From Ethanoligenens harbinense YUAN-3 (GTDB lineage Bacteria > Bacillota > Clostridia > Oscillospirales > Ethanoligenentaceae), in contig NC_014828.1 of assembly GCF_000178115.2 (NCBI RefSeq), positions 1,643,310 through 1,707,309 on the forward strand: DNA of 64,000 nucleotides, in the 5' to 3' direction. A model generated the notes under the pieces. That model worked only from the letters and a program-made list of their open reading frames with translations, made no database searches and had not been told where the DNA came from. The translations under genes and the position numbers were made by a program. Of the stretch, positions 19,340-27,772 are shown in pieces. Every line of letters begins with the position of its first letter. Position 1 is the stretch's first letter.

Positions 19340-21055
19340 TCAGTCGCGCCCGTTTCCACCCTCTTGAGCCATTGGTTTGGGCTGCAGATTTTTGCGCAGA
19401 AACGGCACCTTGCGCAGCAGCCGCAGCAGGCGCCCGCCCATCGGCAGCTTGGCGATGTCCTCGGCGGAGACGCCCCCGATCTTGATCATGACGGAAAAAT
19501 AGATGAAAATGCCCGCCGCCACCGTGATGAGCAAAGATACGTCGCTGGCGGCGATGTTCATTTCGCCCGCACGGCGCGGGGCAAACGGCGTGTAAAGCGC
19601 ATGGTAGATGAGCCAGCACGCGCCCCCCATGACCGCCGCGCCGAACACGGGCGCGCGCAGGCTGCGCAGCCCGCAGGAACCCACGCCCAGACGCTTGCGC
19701 GCCACGCGGTCGTTGAGCACGATGGTGACCAGCCAGCCCACGGCGTTGCCAATAATCGCGCCCTTTACATTCACCGAATGGATGGGAACAAGCAGAAGAT
19801 TGCACAGGATTTTGGGCCCCATGCCGATGATGGTGTTGACCGGGCCGGCGAGCGGCGCCCCACCTGCGATCAGCAAGCCGCCCTGTACCGCCGCGATAAC
19901 CGAAAGCACCGCTGTCCACACGCCGAAAACAAGCAGGTCGGAGCCGTTGTTGCGGTGGAAGAAAATGAGCGTGATGGACGGTTTGGCCAGAAACATCATG
20001 CCGGAAATGATGGGAATCATCAACAGATAGACCAGCTTATAACTTTCCGCCAGCCGGTGGCGGAACAGCTTTCGGTTGCCCACGGCCAGCGCCGCAGCCA
20101 CGGCCGGCACCATCGTAAAGACCAACGGATTGGTGAACCCGATGGCTACTGTGAACAGACGACCATATTGGGTGGTGTAGATGCCGTACAGGCTGCTGGC
20201 CAGATCATTGGCCATGCCACCCCACTGCATGCTGCGGATGCAGGTGTAGGTGTCGATCATATTGGCCGCGTTCGCCGCGATTGAACCGATCAGCGCCGGA
20301 ACGGCATAGCGCAGAATCTCCTGGAAAATCGTGCGGGAGTCCAGCGTGGGTCCGTCATATGTCTGTTCCTGTAATTCCTTGTGGCGCTGTTTTCGCATGA
20401 CCACTGTAAAGAGATAACCCAGAAAAAGCGCCGAGCCGATCGCCCCCACCACAGTGCCGACGGCCGAACCGGCCGCACCGAAAGAATAGGAGGTATGGAG
20501 ATCGGCGCCCGCATGCTGCGCAATGCGGTAGAGCAGCCAGACAAACAGCGCGGTGAAAATGGTGTTGAGCACCTGCTCGATGAGCTGCGCGATGGCTGTG
20601 GGCACCATGTTTCGCCGTCCCTGGAAATAGCCCCGCAGCGCACAGGAAACACAGGAAAACAGCAGCGTGGGCGCGATGACTTTGAACATCAGCACCGCTT
20701 CGGTGGGAAACGCCGCATAGGCCGCCAGCGCGCCGGCGCCAAAATAGGTAAACAGCGTAGCCGCCACGCCCAGCACTCCCAGCATGACGGAAGCGACACG
20801 CAAAATGCGCTGGGTGCAGCGGTAGTCGCCCAGAGCCGAGCGCTCGGCCACCATTTTGGAAACGATGCTGGGCAAGCCCACGTTGGTAACGGAATAAATC
20901 ATCATATACAGGGTCATACCGGCGGCGATGATGCCGTTGCCGTAGTCGTGCATCACGGCGGCCTGCACCGGCAGATAGACCAGCGCCAGCACCTTGATGA
21001 GCATGGTGGACACGCTGAGGATTGCAAACCCCTTTGAAGTTGATTGCTGCTTCAT
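19340..21055 (-). CDS. MOP-superfamily lipid-linked polysaccharide flippase (SpoVB/MurJ-like)
   Basis: 571 residues with about 14 membrane helices. The family is recognised from the N-terminal helix with FAILSVSTMLIKVLALVYLP and from GLPSIVSKMVAERSALGDY and CALRGYFQGRRNMVPTAIAQLIEQ, which are typical of Firmicutes SpoVB-like proteins. They translocate lipid-linked wall precursors, in spore formers during cortex synthesis. The exact paralogue (SpoVB, YtgP, MurJ) cannot be settled. Divergent from dedA. Confidence 0.85.
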   Translation of the reverse strand: MKQQSTSKGFAILSVSTMLIKVLALVYLPVQAAVMHDYGNGIIAAGMTLYMMIYSVTNVGLPSIVSKMVAERSALGDYRCTQRILRVASVMLGVLGVAATLFTYFGAGALAAYAAFPTEAVLMFKVIAPTLLFSCVSCALRGYFQGRRNMVPTAIAQLIEQVLNTIFTALFVWLLYRIAQHAGADLHTSYSFGAAGSAVGTVVGAIGSALFLGYLFTVVMRKQRHKELQEQTYDGPTLDSRTIFQEILRYAVPALIGSIAANAANMIDTYTCIRSMQWGGMANDLASSLYGIYTTQYGRLFTVAIGFTNPLVFTMVPAVAAALAVGNRKLFRHRLAESYKLVYLLMIPIISGMMFLAKPSITLIFFHRNNGSDLLVFGVWTAVLSVIAAVQGGLLIAGGAPLAGPVNTIIGMGPKILCNLLLVPIHSVNVKGAIIGNAVGWLVTIVLNDRVARKRLGVGSCGLRSLRAPVFGAAVMGGACWLIYHALYTPFAPRRAGEMNIAASDVSLLITVAAGIFIYFSVMIKIGGVSAEDIAKLPMGGRLLRLLRKVPFLRKNLQPKPMAQEGGNGRD

Positions 21056-21138
21056 ATCGTTCCCCGGACGTCTGAAAGGCGCATACGCGGCCTTTTTAAC
21101 GAAAATTCACAAAATATTCGTTTGCTGCAAAAAGAGTA

Positions 21139-21147
21139 TGTTATAAT
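21139..21147 (+). promoter_or_regulatory. Extended -10 promoter of the DedA-family gene
   Basis: TG-T-TATAAT (TG at 21139-21140, TATAAT at 21142-21147) in the divergent spacer, 84 bases before the start codon. No good -35 at the normal distance. Confidence 0.6.
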
Positions 21148-21230
21148 GAAAACCGTACCTTTATTCGACAGGCGGCCGCAAGACACCGCGCGTCCGACAC
21201 GCCGCAAAAAAACAAAAAAGGGAGTTTTCC

Positions 21231-21878
21231 ATGCCAACCATACAAACTCTGATCGAAATTTTCCTGCATATCGACAAGCACCTCGGCAACTTCATGCACG
21301 CCTACGGCACCGTTGCCTACGTGCTGATGTTCCTTATCATCTTCTGTGAGACCGGGCTGGTGGTTACGCCGTTTCTGCCGGGCGATTCGCTCATCTTCGC
21401 GGCCGGCGCGCTGGCCGCCAAATCCATCGTGGCCCCCGCCGCAGTCATCATGTTCTGCGCCGCGGCCATCCTCGGCAATATGTGCAACTACCAGATCGGC
21501 CGCGCGCTGGGACATCGCGTGGAAAACGGGCACATCCGCTTTATCAAGAAAGAGTATATTGAGCGAACGCAGGCGTTCTTCCAAAAATACGGCGCCGTCA
21601 CCATCATCATCACACGTTTCATGCCCATCATACGTACATTCGCCCCGTTCGTGGCGGGTGTGGGCGAGATGCGCTACCGCAAATTCCTGCTCTATAACAC
21701 CATCGGCGGTATTGTCTGGGCATCGTTCTTCTTCGGCATCGGCTATTTCTTCGGCAACCTGCCGTTCTTCCGCGACCATTTCAGCATGGTCGTCGTCCTC
21801 ATCGTGGTGGTTTCCCTGCTTCCGGCCGTCATCGGTTTCATCAAGGCCAAATTCGGGAAGGCAAAAAAAGCCGCTTAA
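21231..21878 (+). CDS. DedA-family membrane protein
   Basis: 215 residues with five or six hydrophobic segments. The family motifs CETGLVVTPFLPGDSLIFAAGAL and ITRFMPIIRTFAPFVAGVGEMRY are clear, including the conserved E, R and P residues. DedA proteins act as lipid scramblases, some recycling undecaprenyl phosphate, and affect envelope homeostasis. GGGAG precedes the ATG. Its stop overlaps the convergent methyltransferase gene by four bases. Confidence 0.93.
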   Translation: MPTIQTLIEIFLHIDKHLGNFMHAYGTVAYVLMFLIIFCETGLVVTPFLPGDSLIFAAGALAAKSIVAPAAVIMFCAAAILGNMCNYQIGRALGHRVENGHIRFIKKEYIERTQAFFQKYGAVTIIITRFMPIIRTFAPFVAGVGEMRYRKFLLYNTIGGIVWASFFFGIGYFFGNLPFFRDHFSMVVVLIVVVSLLPAVIGFIKAKFGKAKKAA

Positions 21879-23071
21879 TCCATCTGCAAGATCACACACT
21901 TGAGGTAAAGCGATTCCTCGGCGCCCAAGCCGATGGGATGATCCTTCGCCTGATAGCGGATTTCCAGCACGCGCGCGGTTCTGCCCACATCGGCGGCCGC
22001 GCGCTTTATCATGTCCAGGAACAGCGGCGGCGTCATGAAATGCGAGCAGGAACAGGTAACGAGGAAACCGCCCGGGCGCACCAGTTGCATGCCACGCAGG
22101 TTGATCTCCTTGTAGCCGCGCGCCGCGCTTTGCAGCGCGGACTTCGATTTGGCAAATGCAGGCGGGTCGAGGATGACCAGATCATACTGCCGCCCTTCCT
22201 GCTGGTAGGCTTTGAGCAGGTCGAACACATTGGCTTCAGTGGTCGTGATGTTCGCAAGGCCGTTAAGTGCGGCATTTCGGCGCACCATTTCCAGCGCGGC
22301 GGAAGAAATATCCACCGCTTCCACCGTATCCGCACCGTACCGGGCCGCGTGCAGCGCAAACCCGCCGGTATGGCAGAAACAATCCAGCACCGCACCGGAT
22401 GAGAACGGCGCGAGCGCCGCCCGGTTCTCGCGCTGGTCGAGGAAATAGCCGGTCTTCTGGCCGCCCACCACGTCCACCAGCACGCGCAGGCCGTTCTCTC
22501 TGATCTCCACCAGCCCGGGTTCCTCCCCATAGAGTACGCCGGTCTGCTGCGGCAGGCCCTCTTTTTCACGCGTGGGCAGGTCATTGCGCTCATAGATGGT
22601 ACGCGGATGCAGCAGGTCCGCCAGCACATCCACCACCACATCCTTGAAACGCTCCATGCCCAGCGCCGCGATCTGCACCACAAGCACGTCGCCGAAACGA
22701 TCGACCGTCAGCCCCGGCAGGCAGTCGGCTTCCCCATAGACCAGACGACAGGCTTCGAAATGCCCGAGCCGCCTGCGCAGATCGATCGCACGTGCAAGGC
22801 GGTGCGCAAAAAAAGCGCGGTCAATGGGCTCCGCTTCCCGCGTAAGCAGGCGGACACGAATCTTCGAGCGCATGTTACAGAACCCGCGTCCCAAAAACAC
22901 GCCTTTTGCCGCAAACACGTCCACCAGCCCGCCGGGCTGCACATCGCCGCGGATACCCGCGATCTCGTTGTCGAACACCCAGAGCCGCCCCTCCTGCACA
23001 TCACGTTCCTCGCGGGGGCGCAGTGTGACGGCGGGCAGCGCCGCCGCGCCCGCATTCTGCCCGCTCAGCAT
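21875..23071 (-). CDS. Class I SAM-dependent rRNA methyltransferase (RlmI-like)
   Basis: 398 residues. An N-terminal PUA RNA-binding domain (about 15-85) is followed by a Rossmann methyltransferase with VLDCFCHTGGFALHAARYGA and VILDPPAFAKSKSALQSAARGYKEIN, the signature of RlmI/YccW enzymes that make m5C in 23S rRNA. It overlaps the end of pyrB by seven bases and is translationally coupled to it. The target base in this organism is inference. Confidence 0.88.
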   Translation of the reverse strand: MLSGQNAGAAALPAVTLRPREERDVQEGRLWVFDNEIAGIRGDVQPGGLVDVFAAKGVFLGRGFCNMRSKIRVRLLTREAEPIDRAFFAHRLARAIDLRRRLGHFEACRLVYGEADCLPGLTVDRFGDVLVVQIAALGMERFKDVVVDVLADLLHPRTIYERNDLPTREKEGLPQQTGVLYGEEPGLVEIRENGLRVLVDVVGGQKTGYFLDQRENRAALAPFSSGAVLDCFCHTGGFALHAARYGADTVEAVDISSAALEMVRRNAALNGLANITTTEANVFDLLKAYQQEGRQYDLVILDPPAFAKSKSALQSAARGYKEINLRGMQLVRPGGFLVTCSCSHFMTPPLFLDMIKRAAADVGRTARVLEIRYQAKDHPIGLGAEESLYLKCVILQMD

Positions 23072-24132
23072 TTTTCCTCGCAGTACAGGCAGATGTCGTG
23101 CCCGTTCTCATCCTTGCAGACACTGCGCGACAGGTATTTTTCGGTGTGGGTGATGCAACGCGGATTGGAACAGACCGCCGCGTGCAGGTGATGTTCCCGC
23201 TCGGAATGGATGGTGATATCGTCCTCCAGCATACGCAGCATGAGCGCCATCCGGCCGAACATGCCCAGGCGCGCCTGCGTAAAATAGAGCGCGCGTGGGT
23301 CCTCGTCAATGGCAGGATCGATCTCGTCCACACGGGGCAGCGGGTGCAGGATGGCGAGGTCCGCGCGCGCTTTTTGCAATTTTTCGGGCGTAAGGACAAA
23401 CACGCCGCGCTGCGCTTCATAGGCTTCCGGCGTGGCGAAACGCTCCTGCTGGATGCGCGTCATATACAGCACATCAAGCTCGCCGATGCAGTCATCCAGC
23501 GCAGGCACTTCCTCATATGGGCAGCCCGCGTTATCCAGTATCTCCTTGCAGTAATCCGGCACCGAAAGCTCCGGCGTGGAGATCAAGTAAAAGCGATTGC
23601 CCTCGAAACGGCTCATGGCCTTGAGCAGCGAATGCACCGTGCGGCCGTATTTCAGATCGCCGCAGACGCCGATGCGCAGCCCGGTGAGCCTGCCTTTGAC
23701 GGTAGAAAGCGTAACCAGGTCGGTGAGCGTCTGGGTGGGGTGCAAATGCCCGCCGTCCCCGGCGTTGATGACCGGGCAGCGCGCATAGAGCGACGCGGCG
23801 CGCGCCGCGCCCTCCTGCGGGTGGCGCACCACGATGATGTCGGCGTAATTGCTGACGATGCGCATGGTATCCATCAGCGTTTCGCCTTTGGAAACCGACG
23901 AATTGACCGGATTGTCAAACCCGATGATCTGCCCGCCAAGCCGCAGCATGGCCGCCTGGAACGACATCTGCGTGCGGGTGCTCGGCTCATAGAAGAGCGT
24001 GGCCAGCACCTTGCCTTCGCACCGATGCATATAGTCGCGCGGGTTCAGACGGATGTCGTCCGCCAGTTTGATGAGGTTTTTCCAGTCGGTCACGCTGCAA
24101 TCGTTCAGATCCAGCAAATCTCCGCATGGCAT
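23065..24132 (-). CDS. pyrB: Aspartate carbamoyltransferase with PyrI-like zinc tail
   Basis: 355 residues from the ATG at 24132 (MPCGDLLDLND). Catalyses carbamoyl phosphate + aspartate to carbamoyl aspartate, the committed step of pyrimidine synthesis. The substrate motifs FYEPSTRTQMSF, GDGGHLHPTQTL and ILHPLPR are intact. The last 45 or so residues are not part of normal PyrB: they hold CSNPRC...CLYC, spaced CX4CX21CX2C, close to the zinc module of the regulatory chain PyrI (CX4CX23CX2C). No PyrI allosteric domain and no separate pyrI gene is seen. A TTG 19 codons upstream is a less likely start. Confidence 0.95.
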   Translation of the reverse strand: MPCGDLLDLNDCSVTDWKNLIKLADDIRLNPRDYMHRCEGKVLATLFYEPSTRTQMSFQAAMLRLGGQIIGFDNPVNSSVSKGETLMDTMRIVSNYADIIVVRHPQEGAARAASLYARCPVINAGDGGHLHPTQTLTDLVTLSTVKGRLTGLRIGVCGDLKYGRTVHSLLKAMSRFEGNRFYLISTPELSVPDYCKEILDNAGCPYEEVPALDDCIGELDVLYMTRIQQERFATPEAYEAQRGVFVLTPEKLQKARADLAILHPLPRVDEIDPAIDEDPRALYFTQARLGMFGRMALMLRMLEDDITIHSEREHHLHAAVCSNPRCITHTEKYLSRSVCKDENGHDICLYCEEKC

Positions 24133-24238
24133 TCCGCAATCATCTTCCTTATCGCAAATTTCCGCATTTGTCCCACTGATCTGACACAAATCTTCTGTTT
24201 ATTGTATCATACCGCCCGCCAAGGGGCAAGTTGCCGGT

Positions 24239-25477
24239 TTACCGCCGCTCCGCTAAGATGCCGCGGTAGGCCGCCAGCGCCTCCGCAGCGATGGCCGACG
24301 GCGCATACCGCTCCAGTGCGTCCGCTTTCGCGGCCCGCCGGATGCGCCCGCGCAGCTCTTCGTCGTCGATAAGCGATTTGATGGCCGCGTACCATTCTTC
24401 CTCCGTTTCAGCCAGCAGGCCGTTTTCACCCGGGCGGATGCACCGACGGAAGGTATCGGTGGGCGAAGCTACGGTGGGCACCCCCACCAGAGCGGCCTCA
24501 AAATATTTCAGTTCGCTCTTGGCGTGGCAGAACGGGCTGGACGTATCCAGCGGCGCGATGTTGAGATCACACGCGGCGCAATAAGCGGGCAGCTCCTGCC
24601 ACGGCATATACGGCGCGCGGGAAACCCGCCCCGGGAAACGCGAGGAAAGGTCTTCGTCCAGATACCCGGCCACGCGGAGCCGAACGGACGGATATTCTTC
24701 CAGAATACGCGCAATGGCGGGTTTGGCCTGCGCAAAATCGACGTTGTGCGATTTGCTGCCGCTGAGATAGCAAATGCGGAACACCTGTCCCCGCGCGGTT
24801 TCCGGAAGCCCGCGGGCGACATCCATCTGCGTCTCGTTCAGCCCGTTGTGGATGACCCGCGCGGCTTTATACGGCTGCATCCGTTCGGCGATATAGGGCG
24901 TGCTGGCCGTGGCAAAATCACACCGCATGAACGCCTCATGGAACTTGGCGAACATATCCGCGTACATGTCTTTTTCAAACCCGTCTTGCACCGCGAGCGC
25001 CTTGCAGAACCCGTCGTAATAGTCGGGCAGGAAGATGAGATCGTCGATATCAAACACCGCGGGCACGGCATGCCGCGCGGCGAGGGCAAGCAGGCGGCGG
25101 AGCTGCGGCGTATCGAACACCCGCATGCAGACGAGGAGGTCCGCCCGCGCCACCTGCCAGTCGTCCAGATACACGCCGTCTTCCAGCATGGACCAAGATG
25201 CGTCCGCCTGCCCGCGCAGCGCTTCGATGAGGTTGAACACGCGGTAACGCACCGTCTGCCCGCCGGACATCTCCACCTCATTGACGATATACAGCACCCG
25301 GAGCGTTTCGCCCGTGTCCGCACGCAGCAGACGGGTGCGAAACAGCATGCCGCGCGCGGCATGTGCGGCACGCCGGGCGGCGCGCGCCGTTTTGGCCGAA
25401 AACACCGCCCATACGCTTGCGATGCCTTTGGTGCGCAGCAGCTCCGCCGCTGTTTTCAACTTGTGTGCGATGCCCAT
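24239..25477 (-). CDS. Glycosyltransferase, GT4-like (group 1)
   Basis: 412 residues from MGIAHKLKTAAELLRTKG. The C-terminal half has the GT-B nucleotide-sugar site pattern SELKYFEAALVGVPTVASPTDTFRRCIRPGENGLLAETEEEW, including the E..ALVGVPTVAS motif. The N-terminal half carries FDIDDLIFLPDYYDGF. It closes the polysaccharide locus and follows two long two-domain glycosyltransferases in the same direction. Donor and acceptor are unknown. Confidence 0.85.
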   Translation of the reverse strand: MGIAHKLKTAAELLRTKGIASVWAVFSAKTARAARRAAHAARGMLFRTRLLRADTGETLRVLYIVNEVEMSGGQTVRYRVFNLIEALRGQADASWSMLEDGVYLDDWQVARADLLVCMRVFDTPQLRRLLALAARHAVPAVFDIDDLIFLPDYYDGFCKALAVQDGFEKDMYADMFAKFHEAFMRCDFATASTPYIAERMQPYKAARVIHNGLNETQMDVARGLPETARGQVFRICYLSGSKSHNVDFAQAKPAIARILEEYPSVRLRVAGYLDEDLSSRFPGRVSRAPYMPWQELPAYCAACDLNIAPLDTSSPFCHAKSELKYFEAALVGVPTVASPTDTFRRCIRPGENGLLAETEEEWYAAIKSLIDDEELRGRIRRAAKADALERYAPSAIAAEALAAYRGILAERR

Positions 25478-25509
25478 GCGCGTGCCCCTTCCCTGCCCCG
25501 TTCTGCCGT

Positions 25510-27765
25510 TTATCCGCGCAGGCGGCGGTAAAGCCCACCCGCCCACACGGCGGCGCGTTTGATCTGTTTTTTGAACGGATACTGCCCGCGCAGCAACGCG
25601 TCGGCCAGCGGGCGCGGCAGCACGCGGCGCAGTTTCTGCCGCAGTCCATCCAGCTGCGCGCCGTATGCCATCCCCATGGTCTCGGTGCCTTTCGCGGCGG
25701 CTTCCACCGCCGCCACGATCAGCGCCCTGTCGTATCCCTGGCCGACATGCGGCGCACCGAACAGACGCTCGTACAATCCGACATAGCCCGCCGCCATCTG
25801 CTCCGTCGTGACCGGCCGGAACGCCGCCAGCGCTTCCATCCGTTTCGCATACCCGGCGGCATCGTCACGGATGGCGCGGATGCGGCGCACGATCTCCTCG
25901 GTGCCGGCGTCCGGCGGCAGCAGCCAGCCGCAGCCGGTCTTACGGATGCGGCCGCCCACCGCACCGAGATCATACCCCAGCACCGGCACCCCAGCCAGCC
26001 AGCATTCGGTGAGCACATAGCTGTAGGTTTCCGGCCAGGTAGGCAGGAAGCATGCCAGCCGGATGCCGTGCCGACGCAGCAGCCCGACGATCTCCGCCCC
26101 CTGATACGGGCCGTGCAGATGCAGACTCGAATTGCGCGGACGGAACGTTTTGTCCTCGATGTTGCCGAACACATGCCAGTCGATATCCGCGCCGCCCCGC
26201 TCAATCACGTCCGCGATACGCGCGCTGCCCTTGTGCCGGGCAATGTTGCCCACAAACGCTACGGGAAATTTCCCGGAAGCGCCCGCGGAAACGGTCTCTG
26301 CCTGTTCCTGCACCGCCATGCCGTGCTCGTGCACTTCGACGGACAGATCCGGAAAAACCTGTCCAAACAGCGCCGCCACCGAATCATCCGGCGCCACCAC
26401 AGCCTGCGCCTGCGCGAGCGCCTGTCCCATTTTCGCGCGCCACGCGGCGATGTCGATCCCCGCGCAGGCAGGGCAATTCGCGCACTGCGACGCATCCGCC
26501 CCGCAATACACGCCGTTTTTCAACAGATTGACCTGCGGGCAGAGCATATAATAGTCATGCGCCGTGAACACGCACGGCACGCCCGCACGACGCGCGACCT
26601 CAAATACGGCCGGCGTGAGATGCAGAATATGGTGGACATGCACCAGATCAATCGAAAAGGCCTTGAGAATCTCGCTGAGCACCTGCCGGATCTTGTCTTC
26701 ATACGAGAGCGAGGTGACAGCCTTGAGCGGGAAGAACAGTTCCTTCCATTCCGTCCCGTTGCTGCCGATGAAGCAGATTCCGTCCTCTTTCTCCGGCCAC
26801 AGGACAAAGACGTTATACCGCCTGTCCAACGCGCGGCAAAGCTCCAGCACATGCTTCTGCGTGCCGCCCATCTGGGAGTCCCCCTGCCGGTAGGGTACCG
26901 GCATATGCAGGATATACAGAATGTTCCGCCGCCCGTTGTCGAACGCGCGAAACACGTCGATATTTTCCCACAGGCGGCGCAGCGGATGAACCCGGCAGAA
27001 CAGGTCGGTCTGGTGTTTTTCGTGCGGATGGCGTTCGGCCAAAATCTCAAGGTTTTTTTGTACCTGCGCCTGCTTTTGCGCATCGCCGAACGACGCACTG
27101 CCTTTATGGTAGACGAACACATCGTCGCAGAGCACATGGTGATAGCCTGCCTTCAGGGCACGGTAGCAGAAATCGTTTTCTTCCCCGTAGCCCTTGCCGA
27201 ACGCTTCTTCATCAAACAGCCCGACCTGCTTGATGACCGCACGGCGGATATACATACAGAACCCCACTGCCGTCGGAATCTGCGGGTATTCCCGCAGACT
27301 CACCCGCTCAATCAGGGCGGCATACCGATCCGCCGCAAAGCCTTCGGGCAGCGCGTTGTCCCGCAGAAACTGCGGCACCGAGCAGATGGTGCCCGCGTTG
27401 GTGAAAGGCGTGGCCGTGGCCGTGCGCGGATCACGGCAGGCACAGGCGGTCAGCCTCTCCAGCCAGTGGGGCGTTACTTCGGTGTCGCTGTTCAAGAGCA
27501 CCACATCGTTCTCGGACGCCTGCATCCCGCGGTTGACGGAATGGACGAACCCGCAGTTGGCCTCATTGCGGAGGACCACCGCGCCGGCGTCGGCCAATGC
27601 GCGCAGGAAGGGGGCGATGCGCGCGTCGGTGCTGCAGTCATCCACCAGCACCAGACGGAACGGCTGCTCCCCCGCGTTGCGGCGGATGCTTTCCACACAG
27701 GCCCGCAGATACTCGAATGCGTTATAAACGGGAACGATGATATCGACCGTCATGCCGTTATCCAA
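25510..27765 (-). CDS. Two-domain glycosyltransferase (GT2 + GT4)
   Basis: 751 residues. Residues 8-250 or so are a GT-A family 2 domain (VDIIVPVYNAFEYLRACVESI, LVDDCSTD and NSDTEV, the DxD-type motif). From about residue 300 a GT-B domain follows, with YILHMPVPYRQGDSQMGGTQKHVLELCRAL and, near the end, TECWLAGVPVLGYDLGAVGGRI. Such proteins can add two sugars in succession. It starts seven bases after the stop of the next long transferase, so the two genes are coupled. Confidence 0.88.
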   Translation of the reverse strand: MDNGMTVDIIVPVYNAFEYLRACVESIRRNAGEQPFRLVLVDDCSTDARIAPFLRALADAGAVVLRNEANCGFVHSVNRGMQASENDVVLLNSDTEVTPHWLERLTACACRDPRTATATPFTNAGTICSVPQFLRDNALPEGFAADRYAALIERVSLREYPQIPTAVGFCMYIRRAVIKQVGLFDEEAFGKGYGEENDFCYRALKAGYHHVLCDDVFVYHKGSASFGDAQKQAQVQKNLEILAERHPHEKHQTDLFCRVHPLRRLWENIDVFRAFDNGRRNILYILHMPVPYRQGDSQMGGTQKHVLELCRALDRRYNVFVLWPEKEDGICFIGSNGTEWKELFFPLKAVTSLSYEDKIRQVLSEILKAFSIDLVHVHHILHLTPAVFEVARRAGVPCVFTAHDYYMLCPQVNLLKNGVYCGADASQCANCPACAGIDIAAWRAKMGQALAQAQAVVAPDDSVAALFGQVFPDLSVEVHEHGMAVQEQAETVSAGASGKFPVAFVGNIARHKGSARIADVIERGGADIDWHVFGNIEDKTFRPRNSSLHLHGPYQGAEIVGLLRRHGIRLACFLPTWPETYSYVLTECWLAGVPVLGYDLGAVGGRIRKTGCGWLLPPDAGTEEIVRRIRAIRDDAAGYAKRMEALAAFRPVTTEQMAAGYVGLYERLFGAPHVGQGYDRALIVAAVEAAAKGTETMGMAYGAQLDGLRQKLRRVLPRPLADALLRGQYPFKKQIKRAAVWAGGLYRRLRG

Positions 27766-27772
27766 TTGCCGC

